A DNA stretch of 39,094 bases, taken from the NCBI GenBank assembly GCA_028692745.1, contig JAQUWR010000001.1, positions 1 through 39,094 of the forward strand. Direction: 5' to 3'. Shown here in pieces: positions 17,713 through 26,143 of the stretch (positions are counted from its first letter, which is position 1; every line of letters starts with the position of its first letter). The stretch is from Minisyncoccota bacterium. GTDB taxonomy: Bacteria > Patescibacteriota > Minisyncoccia > Minisyncoccales > Minisyncoccaceae. A program made the position numbers and the translations under genes. The notes beneath the pieces are model-generated. The model was not told the DNA's origin, made no database searches, and saw nothing but the letters and a program-made list of their open reading frames with translations.

Positions 17713-18501
17713 CTACTTTATCTCAAAAACAATATTAACTGTTACTTCTATTTTATTTTCTCCTAAAGCTACTGAAGGACTAGCTACTGATTCTCCCATA
17801 CCAGCAACAGACGATTTTAATGAATAGTCATAAGGAATATAAGTACTTTCTGTAAAACTAATAATGTTTCCTAGTTTTACTCCTAATGTTTGAGCTGTTT
17901 GAGAAGCTTCTGCTTTTGCATCAATAATAGCTTTTGTTCTGGCTTGAGTTTTAAATGCTTCTTCATTTTCAACAATAAAACTTAAATTATTTACCTCATT
18001 AGCTCCCGCACTAACTGCTCCCTCTATCAAACTACTTACTTTTTCAACGTCTCTAATTTTAACTTCTATTGTTTGGTTTGCTTCATAACCTACTAAAACT
18101 CTAGTTCCTGAAGAAGAATAAATATCTAAGCTATCTTTATGCCATTCATATAAAGGAGAAACATTAAAATATGTTGTTTTAATATCTGTTTCACTCACTC
18201 CTTGCTCTTTTAAAAATTCAATAACTGCATTTGATTTTTCAGAATTACCCTTTAGGGCATCTCCTACTTTTTTTTCTTCAGTTATTACTGAAAAAGATAT
18301 TTTAACTAAATTAGGCGTAGCATAAACTGTTCCTTTCTTAGAAATTGTTATTACATTATTGTCTCTGCCAATATAATCAGCTTGTTTTAATTTTTCAGTT
18401 GTTGCAGCTGAATAATAACCAATAAGAACTAGTATAAAAACAATAAATACGATCCCTATTATTTTATAAAGAATTCCACAATTTTTTAATTCTTTTACCA
18501 T
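17713..18501 (-). CDS. SIMPL (DUF541) domain protein with N-terminal TM
   Basis: [29 protein letters not shown]; conserved [30 protein letters not shown]. Confidence 0.9.
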   Translation of the reverse strand: MVKELKNCGILYKIIGIVFIVFILVLIGYYSAATTEKLKQADYIGRDNNVITISKKGTVYATPNLVKISFSVITEEKKVGDALKGNSEKSNAVIEFLKEQGVSETDIKTTYFNVSPLYEWHKDSLDIYSSSGTRVLVGYEANQTIEVKIRDVEKVSSLIEGAVSAGANEVNNLSFIVENEEAFKTQARTKAIIDAKAEASQTAQTLGVKLGNIISFTESTYIPYDYSLKSSVAGMGESVASPSVALGENKIEVTVNIVFEIK

Positions 18502-18527
18502 AATATTATTTTTATTTATTATTATCT

Positions 18528-18848
18528 TTATGTTATTTTTAAACCGCTCTTGATTTCCTTTTCAGGAACAAGAACAGATAATTTATCTTCGTCTTTTACT
18601 GCCAATATCATTCCCTGGCTCTCTGTTCCAAACATTAGTCTCGGTTCAAGATTAGCAACAATCACAACGTTTTTATTAATTAATTCTTCTGGAGAATAAT
18701 AATTAGCAATTCCTGCAACAATTATTCTTTTTTCTTCACCTAATTCAACCTCTATTTTCAATAATTTTTCAGATTCTTCAATTCTTGAAACAGAAATAAT
18801 CTTTGCTATTCTTAGGTCTATATTTTTAAATTCCTCAAAATTAATCAT
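18528..18848 (-). CDS. standalone tRNA-binding (MetG C-terminal/EMAPII-like) domain protein
   Basis: FKNIDLRIAKIISVSRIEESEKLLKIEVELG, RIIVAGIANYYSPEELINKNVVIVANLEPRLMFGTESQGMILA. Confidence 0.9.
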   Translation of the reverse strand: MINFEEFKNIDLRIAKIISVSRIEESEKLLKIEVELGEEKRIIVAGIANYYSPEELINKNVVIVANLEPRLMFGTESQGMILAVKDEDKLSVLVPEKEIKSGLKIT

Positions 18849-18947
18849 ACAATATTATTTTAATTTCTACAAGCATTGTATTTAAATATTATCACTAAAT
18901 TAATTGATTTTCAATTGTTAAACAATAATTCTTTATATAAAATAAAT

Positions 18948-20000
18948 TTATTTTCCACTTTTTATTTCAATTACATCACCATCTTGTACAACATACTCTT
19001 TTCCTTCTGTTCTTATCATTCCTTTTTCTTTTGCTTTTGCAAATCCTCCACAATCAATTAAATCTTTCCAATTAATTATTTCTGCTTTAATAAAGGTTTC
19101 TTCAAAATCACTATGGATTACTCCTCCTGCTTGCGGAGCTTTATCTCCTTTTTTTATTGTCCAGGCTCTTGTCTCGTCAGGACCAGTTGTTAAAAAAGTA
19201 ATTAAATCAAGAATTTTATAGCTCTCCTTTATTAATTCATTAAGCTTTGATTCTTCTTTAACTCCTAAATCTATTTTATCTTCTTCGCTTAATTCAGCCA
19301 TATCTGATTCTCCCAATATATCTAAAGATACATAATTATTAAAAAAATCTTTAAACTGGTCTACTTCTTGTTTTGATCCATTCAAAAGATACATTCTTGG
19401 CTTAAAGGAAAGCAACTGATATAATTTAATAATCCTTGCTTCTTCTTCAGCCCAATCAGATTCACAAACAAGATCTCCCTTTTTAAGTAATTCGTATGCT
19501 TTCTTTAAAACTTCCATTTCTTTTATTGCTTTTTTATCTCCTGACTTAACTTCTCTTTCTAAAGAATTAATTCTTTTTTCCACGGTTTCCATGTCTTTTA
19601 AAATTAATTCCATATCAAGAATTTCCTTATCTTTAATTGGATTAATTTCAGAGCGAACATTAACAACATCTTCTTTTCTAAAACATCTTAAAACATAAAG
19701 AATTGCATCTACCTCTCTAATGTTTGCTAAAAACTTATTCCCTAATCCTTCTCCCTTGCTAGCTCCTTCAACAAGCCCAGCAATATCAACAAACTCTATT
19801 GTTGTATATATTTTCTTTTGTGAATTTGTTAATTCTGCTAATTTTTCAACTCTTTCGTCTGGAACAGCAACAACCCCAACATTGGGGTCTATTGTACAAA
19901 AAGGATAATTAGCTCTATCTACTTGCTTTTGAGTAATTGCTTGAAACAATGTTGATTTTCCTACATTAGGAAGACCAACAATTCCTATTCTTAATGGCAT
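18948..20000 (-). CDS. ychF: YchF/OLA1 family ATPase
   Basis: IGIVGLPNVGKSTLFQAIT, NYPFCTIDPNVGVVAVPD, FVDIAGLVEGASKGEGLGNKFLANIREVDAI, ETRAWTIKKGDKAPQAGGVIHSDFE. Confidence 0.96.
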   Translation of the reverse strand: MPLRIGIVGLPNVGKSTLFQAITQKQVDRANYPFCTIDPNVGVVAVPDERVEKLAELTNSQKKIYTTIEFVDIAGLVEGASKGEGLGNKFLANIREVDAILYVLRCFRKEDVVNVRSEINPIKDKEILDMELILKDMETVEKRINSLEREVKSGDKKAIKEMEVLKKAYELLKKGDLVCESDWAEEEARIIKLYQLLSFKPRMYLLNGSKQEVDQFKDFFNNYVSLDILGESDMAELSEEDKIDLGVKEESKLNELIKESYKILDLITFLTTGPDETRAWTIKKGDKAPQAGGVIHSDFEETFIKAEIINWKDLIDCGGFAKAKEKGMIRTEGKEYVVQDGDVIEIKSGK

Positions 20001-20818
20001 AATGCTTCTGCTTCTTTTTTTAATTTTTCTAATTGACTTGCTGGTATCTTAGCTTTTTTTGATAATTTTGCAATGTCTATTAATAAAATATCCTTTACTG
20101 TCATTATCTCATGGTTAGAAAAATACTCTACAAAACTTTGATTAAAAGAAGGCAAAACAGTAATTGGATAAAGATTTTTACTTTCAATTAAACGCTCTAA
20201 TCCATTATCTATTGGATAATTCCACCCTAATAATTCTATTCCTTGGCATTCTGCATATTTAATTGCTTTAGTTGTAAATTTGGTATTAGTTATAACTAAT
20301 GGCTTAATTTCTTTTTTAAATCCATTCCCATTCTTAATATCAATAAAAGACGCGTAAACCTTCAAACAAACACCAACATCAATTCTTTCCCCTGAGTGAT
20401 TTCTATACTTACATTCTCCAATTAAAATAGTATTGTTTTTTTCTAACAAAACATCTGTTTCATAGTCAATACATTTTCCCTTAAGCCATTTATTAGTTTT
20501 AACAGTATAGCCATGTTCCCTAAATAAATCTCCTATATATTTTTCAAACAAAAATCCAGTGGGCCCTAATTTTCTCATTCCTTCTTTTAGGCTAAACCTA
20601 ATTGCTGTTTCAATGCTTTCTTTTTTTAATTTACTTTTAATGTTTTTAAAAATCTCTTTTGTGGAAATATCAGGATAAATAATTGCTTCAATCTCATTAC
20701 TAATCTTATGAGCTAATTCTTTAGACCCACCAGACCTTAAAACAGAACGGTAAACCTTTTTTAATGAAAAAGGTTCTCGTTCTCCTTGAACATTTATTAC
20801 ATTAATTAAAGAAGCCAT
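19991..20818 (-). CDS. ATP-cone domain fused to Mrr-like PD-(D/E)XK nuclease domain
   Basis: N-terminal INVQGEREPFSLKKVYRSVLRSGGS; central YETDVLLEKNNTILIGECKYR (D…ECK). Confidence 0.82.
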   Translation of the reverse strand: MASLINVINVQGEREPFSLKKVYRSVLRSGGSKELAHKISNEIEAIIYPDISTKEIFKNIKSKLKKESIETAIRFSLKEGMRKLGPTGFLFEKYIGDLFREHGYTVKTNKWLKGKCIDYETDVLLEKNNTILIGECKYRNHSGERIDVGVCLKVYASFIDIKNGNGFKKEIKPLVITNTKFTTKAIKYAECQGIELLGWNYPIDNGLERLIESKNLYPITVLPSFNQSFVEYFSNHEIMTVKDILLIDIAKLSKKAKIPASQLEKLKKEAEALCH

Positions 20819-20820
20819 AT

Positions 20821-21102
20821 TTATTCAAAAAACTTTTTCTCAATGTTTTTCTTTATTTTTTCGTAATTACTTTCTATTCTTTTAACTTTCATTGCCATGC
20901 CTAGTACTCCCAAACCAACAAAAAATAGCATTGTTCCTAAAATATATACTATAAAAACTAATGTTTCGTTAGGAAAGATAAAAAACACCAAACTAAAAGC
21001 AATTAAAAGTAAACCGATTATAAAAATGCTAATCCAATTACCGCTAAGGTCTTTTACATAATTATCAATAATTGATATTACAAAGAAGTCTTTTTTTTCC
21101 AT
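20821..21102 (-). CDS. small membrane protein
   Basis: Two hydrophobic segments (ISIFIIGLLLIAFSLVFFIF; VFIVYILGTMLFFVGLGVLGMAM); between adjacent same-strand genes. Confidence 0.65.
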   Translation of the reverse strand: MEKKDFFVISIIDNYVKDLSGNWISIFIIGLLLIAFSLVFFIFPNETLVFIVYILGTMLFFVGLGVLGMAMKVKRIESNYEKIKKNIEKKFFE

Positions 21103-21111
21103 ATATTTATA

Positions 21112-21660
21112 TTATTTATTATTAATAAAACAATCTCGACACACTGGCACATAAGTAAATTTACCATCTTCAGGAACTACTGATGGTAAACCCTTAATTA
21201 CTGGTTTATTATTTTTAAATATCTGCGTATAAATTGCTTCTGGGTTTTTACATATCTCACAAACTGCTCTTTTATATTTTACTTTTCGTGGAGCTAATTC
21301 AAATAATCTTTTTATTATAGGAAACATTTTTCCTTTATAATCTAAATCCAGGCCCGAAACAATTACTTTTTTACCTTTTTTAAGTAATTCTTCAATTACC
21401 TCTACTTCTTTGTCAGAAAACATATGAATCTCATCAATTCCTATTACTTTATCTTTTTTATCTAATACTTCTTTCAAAGATCTAATCTTGCTTGCTTTTA
21501 TTGAAACTCCATTTCTTGACCAAACATCTTCATCTCTTTTGTTTTTAATTGGTTGGTATAAATTAAACTTAATGTTTGTATATTTCAAAGGCATAAAATA
21601 ACTAATCAATTCAAAAGATTTTCCGCTTTTCATTGGCCCTAAAATTAAAATTAATTCCAT
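21112..21660 (-). CDS. tdk: thymidine kinase
   Basis: LILGPMKSGKSFELISY, VIGIDEIHMFSD, VSGLDLDYKGKMF, CEIC…CRDC zinc site. Confidence 0.9.
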   Translation of the reverse strand: MELILILGPMKSGKSFELISYFMPLKYTNIKFNLYQPIKNKRDEDVWSRNGVSIKASKIRSLKEVLDKKDKVIGIDEIHMFSDKEVEVIEELLKKGKKVIVSGLDLDYKGKMFPIIKRLFELAPRKVKYKRAVCEICKNPEAIYTQIFKNNKPVIKGLPSVVPEDGKFTYVPVCRDCFINNK

Positions 21661-21662
21661 AA

Positions 21663-21992
21663 TTATCTATTGTCTCCACTACCATGAAGCTCGTTTCTTT
21701 CTTGGCGTGACTTAAGTTTTTCTAAATTCTTCAAAGCAACATCTTCCATTGAAAGGTTTAATTCTGCAGAAAGGTTGGCAATGTACCATAAAACATCTCC
21801 CAATTCTTTTATCAACTCTTGTCTTTTTTCTTCACTTACCTCTCCATTATTATCTCTTATTACTTTTTTAATTTTTTCTGCTACTTCACCTGCTTCTCCG
21901 GCTAAGCCAAGAGTCGGATAAATAAAATTACTTCCTAAATTAGGATAAATAGCTGTTTTTCTTGCTTCTTCTTGATATTCTTTAAATGTCAT
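21663..21992 (-). CDS. MazG-like nucleotide pyrophosphohydrolase
   Basis: LGLAGEAGEVAEKIKKVIRD; ELIKELGDVLWYIANLSAELNLSMEDVA. Confidence 0.9.
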   Translation of the reverse strand: MTFKEYQEEARKTAIYPNLGSNFIYPTLGLAGEAGEVAEKIKKVIRDNNGEVSEEKRQELIKELGDVLWYIANLSAELNLSMEDVALKNLEKLKSRQERNELHGSGDNR

Positions 21993-22497
21993 TTTTTTTA
22001 TTATTATTTATTATCTTTAAAACTAATATTGCTAAAGCTCCTCCTGCTAATGCAGTGAAGAATTGTGGATAACTAAACATTACAGCTACTTTCTGCGCTA
22101 CTGGTTTGGCAAAAATACTTATTGCAAAAGAACTTGTTGCCCATAAAAACAAAAACTTACCCATTGCAGATAATAAAACTGCTAAATACTGATTGTTTCT
22201 TAAATAATCAAAAACTAAAACTAAAATCATGTTACCAATAATAATAAATGGAATTACTGGAGCCATAACAATAGGAAGAAATCCTGTTAATAAAGAAATA
22301 ACACTTGGAAAAAAACATAAAGACAGGGCTGTGTTTCTTCCCAATAAAATAACTGATACAAAAAGGATAAAATTAACTAAAGGTCCTGTAATTATTTGAT
22401 TTTTCAGCAAAGGAGCAAAAACTAAAATACTAGTTAGAATAAATACTTTAGCTAAAAATAACGAATCTATTTTATTTATTGTTTTTACTTTTTCCAT
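21982..22497 (-). CDS. multi-TM membrane protein overlapping the hydrogenase gene
   Basis: Several hydrophobic helices; overlaps the 3' end of the hydA-like gene by 26 nt. Confidence 0.8.
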   Translation of the reverse strand: MEKVKTINKIDSLFLAKVFILTSILVFAPLLKNQIITGPLVNFILFVSVILLGRNTALSLCFFPSVISLLTGFLPIVMAPVIPFIIIGNMILVLVFDYLRNNQYLAVLLSAMGKFLFLWATSSFAISIFAKPVAQKVAVMFSYPQFFTALAGGALAILVLKIINNNKKNDI

Positions 22498-24217
22498 TTT
22501 TTTTTATTATTTTAATATCTTCTTTTTTCTTTTTAGAATACTCTGTGTGACAAATTTTATGAATAATTTCTTTATTATTTAAAAATTCTTCATATAGTTT
22601 TTGAACAACCTTATTATCATCAGCTAAACGAATTTCTTTTTCCTTGTCAATACTATATAATGCTTGAGCTCTTTTACTTCTTATTTCTTTATCTGCAGGA
22701 ACTGGTTGTCCTCCTCCACCAATACATCCCCCAAAGCATGCCATCACCTCAACATAGTCATACTTATTAGGGTTCTTTTTAAGTTCTTCTAAAATATTCT
22801 TAGCGTTACCTAACCCATTAACAATAGCGACCTTCAAAGAAATATCTCCTATTTTTACAGTTGCTTCTTTAACTTCTTCCATTCCCCTAACTTGTTGAAA
22901 ATTAATATCTGCTTTTTTGTTTCCTGTTAATTTTCTAATTGCTGTTCTTAGAGCTGATTCAGTTACTCCACCACTAGCTCCATAAATTATACCGGCACCA
23001 CTTGGTTCTCCTAAAATATGATCTACTTTTTCTTTTTTAACAAAATTTAAATTAATATTATTATTCTTAAACATGCAAGCCAATTCATGAGTTGTTAAAA
23101 CTTTATCAACAGGATTTAATCCTTTAACTTTTAATTCTTTTCTTGTAATTTCATATTTCTTTGATGTACAAGGCATCACTGAAACAACAAAAATATCTTT
23201 AGGGTCAATATTCTCTTTTTTAGAAACATATTCTTTAATTACTCCTCCCATTATAATTTGTGGGGACCTAACTGATGTTAATTGAGGAATAAATTTAGGA
23301 TAATAAAATTCAACAAATTTAACCCAAGCAGGACAACAAGAAGTAAACATTGGTAGTTTCTTTTTGCTCTTTATTCTTTCGATTAATTCTCCTGCTTCTT
23401 CTATTGTTGTAATGTCAGCTCCTGTAGAAACATCAAATACTTTTTTTGCTCCTAATTGTTTAATTGCTCCAACCAGTTTATCTGTAACAACGCTTCCATA
23501 AGGCATTCCAAATTCTTCACCAATACTTGTTCTTATTGAAGGAGCAAATTGAAATACTACATATTTCTTTTTAAATGCTTCTTTAACATCTTCTATTGAA
23601 TCAACTTCCTCAAAAGCAGCAGCTGGACAGTGAACAATACACTGACCACAATAAACACAATCTTTATTTTTATCTTTAGAAGGAACAACCTCAAAAAAAC
23701 AACCTTTTTCTTCTTTTTCTAAAAATCCTACCCCTTGTTTCTTACAAATCTCTATACAATTACCACAATCAATACATTTAGCGCTTTTATATAAAATAGC
23801 TGGTCCAAATTGCATTATTGGATATTCTTTTTTTCTATCTTCAAATTTTCTCAAATCAATACCATATTTTCTAGCTAAAGAAAAAAGTTTACAATTGTAA
23901 TTTTTCATACAATCATTACAATGCTCAACATGCTGAGCAAAAAGCATCTCTAAATTAATCTTTCTTAATTTTGTTATATCTTCCGACTCAGTTGTTATCT
24001 CCATTCCCTCTTCAGCTCTAGTTGAACAAGAAGTAAAAAACCCTTTTTTTCCTTTAATTGAAATTAAGCATAAACGACACCCACCAGAAGGACCAAGATC
24101 AGAATGATAACAAAGACTAGGAATATCTATTCCGTTTTTTTGAGCAACTTCTAAAATTAATTCTCCCTCTTCGCAAATAATTTCCTTATTATCAATTATT
24201 ATTTTTATTTTTTTCAT
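22472..24217 (-). CDS. hydA: [FeFe]-hydrogenase catalytic subunit
   Basis: H-cluster motifs FTSCCPAWVKFVE (L1), MPCTSKKYE (L2), EVMACFGGCIGGGGQP (L3). N-terminal 2Fe-2S, His/Cys 4Fe-4S (HVEHCNDCMKNYNC) and two 4Fe-4S ferredoxin motifs. Confidence 0.96.
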   Translation of the reverse strand: MKKIKIIIDNKEIICEEGELILEVAQKNGIDIPSLCYHSDLGPSGGCRLCLISIKGKKGFFTSCSTRAEEGMEITTESEDITKLRKINLEMLFAQHVEHCNDCMKNYNCKLFSLARKYGIDLRKFEDRKKEYPIMQFGPAILYKSAKCIDCGNCIEICKKQGVGFLEKEEKGCFFEVVPSKDKNKDCVYCGQCIVHCPAAAFEEVDSIEDVKEAFKKKYVVFQFAPSIRTSIGEEFGMPYGSVVTDKLVGAIKQLGAKKVFDVSTGADITTIEEAGELIERIKSKKKLPMFTSCCPAWVKFVEFYYPKFIPQLTSVRSPQIIMGGVIKEYVSKKENIDPKDIFVVSVMPCTSKKYEITRKELKVKGLNPVDKVLTTHELACMFKNNNINLNFVKKEKVDHILGEPSGAGIIYGASGGVTESALRTAIRKLTGNKKADINFQQVRGMEEVKEATVKIGDISLKVAIVNGLGNAKNILEELKKNPNKYDYVEVMACFGGCIGGGGQPVPADKEIRSKRAQALYSIDKEKEIRLADDNKVVQKLYEEFLNNKEIIHKICHTEYSKKKKEDIKIIKKNGKSKNNK

Positions 24218-25200
24218 AAATCAATTTCCATTACTTTCTTTAAAAAACTTCTAAAAGGAACTGGTATTCCTCTTCCCAAAGCACAAAAACTTGTCTCTCT
24301 TAAAGAAAATAATATTTGTTCCATTATTTCTTCATTTAATTTTCTTCTTTTTATCATTTCCATCAAACGATATGTTCCTTCTCTACAAGGCAAACACTTA
24401 TCACAGTTGCCACAAGCAAAAAACTCAATCCATTTTTCCATTAATTTAAAGGGATCTGTTTTAAGCTTATTATAAACCGTAATTGAACCAGCGCCAACAC
24501 AAGGAGTCTTTAATTCTTCTCTTAAAAATATCTCTCCTGCTGCACCTCCACCTGCTTGAATAAAAAAATCAAAACTAGGATAATTTTCTGTTTTCTTTAA
24601 AACTTGCTCCATTGTTAAAGATTCTTCTAATTCATATACTCCTGGATTTAAAACATCCCCATTAATTGAATAAAATCTTGTTTGATTATATTCTCCTTTA
24701 TCAACTTTACTTGCGTAATAAAAAGTTTCTACATTGTTGACCAAAGTAGGACAACCAAATAATCCCTTCTCAGCTAAATAGGGGGGTTTAAATCTTGGCT
24801 CAACCCTATTGCCTTCTATTGATTCACATAAAGCACTTTCTTCTCCTCCAATATATCCTCCTGTTTTTTTAAAAAGATTGATCTTCTTTTTTCCAATAAT
24901 CTTTTTAAGCTTATTAGAATATTTTGAATAATAATCTTTGTTCAAATAAATCCATGCTTCGAAAGCATTAACTGCTTCCATAGCTAAAACTATTCCATTA
25001 ATCATTTCTTCTGGATAATTTTTAATAATATATCCATCTTTAAAAACACAAGGCTCCCCTTCAGAAGCATTACAGATTACATATTTCTTGTCTCCCTTAG
25101 CCTTTTTAACTAAATCCCATTTTAACCACGTGGGAAAGCCTGCGCCTCCACGACCCAATAAATTAGATTCTTTAAGTTTTAAAATTATGTCTTTAGTCAT
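24214..25200 (-). CDS. NuoF/HydB-like flavoprotein subunit, minimal form
   Basis: GRGGAGFPTWLKW, CNASEGEPCVFKD, GGYIGGEESALCESIEGNRVEPRFKPPYLAEKGLFGCPTLVNNVET, CGNCDKCLPCREGTYRL. Confidence 0.93.
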   Translation of the reverse strand: MTKDIILKLKESNLLGRGGAGFPTWLKWDLVKKAKGDKKYVICNASEGEPCVFKDGYIIKNYPEEMINGIVLAMEAVNAFEAWIYLNKDYYSKYSNKLKKIIGKKKINLFKKTGGYIGGEESALCESIEGNRVEPRFKPPYLAEKGLFGCPTLVNNVETFYYASKVDKGEYNQTRFYSINGDVLNPGVYELEESLTMEQVLKKTENYPSFDFFIQAGGGAAGEIFLREELKTPCVGAGSITVYNKLKTDPFKLMEKWIEFFACGNCDKCLPCREGTYRLMEMIKRRKLNEEIMEQILFSLRETSFCALGRGIPVPFRSFLKKVMEIDL

Positions 25201-25225
25201 AAAAAATAGCCCGCCTTAAAAAAAC

Positions 25226-25250
25226 AATAAACCTAAAAGATTTGTTTATT
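25226..25250 (-). promoter_or_regulatory. 7-bp stem-loop followed by U-tract in the hydrogenase operon 5' leader (possible attenuator)
   Basis: Minus strand AATAAAC-AAATCTTTTAG-GTTTATT followed by GTTTTTTT, between the predicted promoter and the hydB-like ATG. Confidence 0.4.
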
Positions 25251-25269
25251 TATTAAATTTTGTAATGCT

Positions 25270-25299
25270 ATTATATCATAAAAAACTTCAAAAATACAA
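25270..25299 (-). promoter_or_regulatory. promoter of the hydrogenase operon, TTGTAT-18-TATAAT
   Basis: Minus strand TTGTAT TTTTGAAGTTTTTTATGA TATAAT, about 60 nt from the ATG at 25200. Confidence 0.6.
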
Positions 25300-25302
25300 C
25301 GA

Positions 25303-25331
25303 TTGCCAAATCACACTAAAAATAGTATGAT
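25303..25331 (+). promoter_or_regulatory. promoter of the aldolase-like gene, TTGCCA-17-TATGAT, ending 8 nt before ATG
   Basis: TTGCCA AATCACACTAAAAATAG TATGAT ATATTCAT ATG(25340). Confidence 0.6.
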
Positions 25332-25339
25332 ATATTCAT

Positions 25340-26143
25340 ATGAAAAACGAACTATTTATTCTCCCTTTTGATCATCGCTCTTCTTTTATTAAAAATGTCC
25401 TTAATTTAGAGAATAAACCTGACAAAAAACAAAAACAAATCATTTCCAACCTTAAAGAAATTATTTTTTATGGTTTTCTTGATTTTGCAAAAAACAAAAA
25501 TAATTTTGGAATTCTTATAGATGAAGAATATGGAACAAATGTTATTAAAAAAGCAAAAGAACTTAATACGCTTATTTCAGTTTCTGTAGAAAAAAGCGGA
25601 AAACAAGAGTTTGAATTTGAATATGGAGATAGATTTAAGGAACACATTAAAAAAGTTGATCCTGACTTTGTTAAAATTCTTGTTAGGTATGATATTACTC
25701 AAAATAATAAAAAACAATTATCTAAATTTGAAAAATTAAATACATTCTGTAAAGAAAATAATTATAAAATAATCTTTGAGTTATTGGTTAAAGATCATAA
25801 AAAAACAGATAAAGCAATCGAAGAAATAAAACAAGCTATTCAACCAGATATTTGGAAACTTGAAGGAGACAATAATTGGTTAAAGGTAATTCCAGTAATA
25901 AATAAAAACTCTCGCATTATAATGCTTGGTAGAGGAGAAAACGTAAAAATGATTGAAAAATGGATTAAAAACGCTACTCCCCATAAAAAAATCATTGGTT
26001 TTGCCATTGGAAGAACAATCTTTCTTAAAACAATAAAAGACTACTATAATAAAAAAATAGAAAAAGAAAAAGCAATAAAACAAATCTCTGAAAACTTTAA
26101 ATATTTTGTTAATTTGTGGAAAAAAGAAAAAAATAATCTTTAA
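25340..26143 (+). CDS. DUF2090/IolC C-terminal-like class I aldolase-type protein
   Basis: LFILPFDHRSSFIKNVL, GILIDEEYGTNVIKKAKE, VKILVRYDI, DIWKLEG, IGFAIGRTIFLKTI. Only clear plus-strand gene. Confidence 0.82.
   Translation: MKNELFILPFDHRSSFIKNVLNLENKPDKKQKQIISNLKEIIFYGFLDFAKNKNNFGILIDEEYGTNVIKKAKELNTLISVSVEKSGKQEFEFEYGDRFKEHIKKVDPDFVKILVRYDITQNNKKQLSKFEKLNTFCKENNYKIIFELLVKDHKKTDKAIEEIKQAIQPDIWKLEGDNNWLKVIPVINKNSRIIMLGRGENVKMIEKWIKNATPHKKIIGFAIGRTIFLKTIKDYYNKKIEKEKAIKQISENFKYFVNLWKKEKNNL

Noticed and set aside
19720-19908. Plus-strand ORF inside ychF
   Set aside because: Antisense to a highly conserved GTPase N-terminal region.
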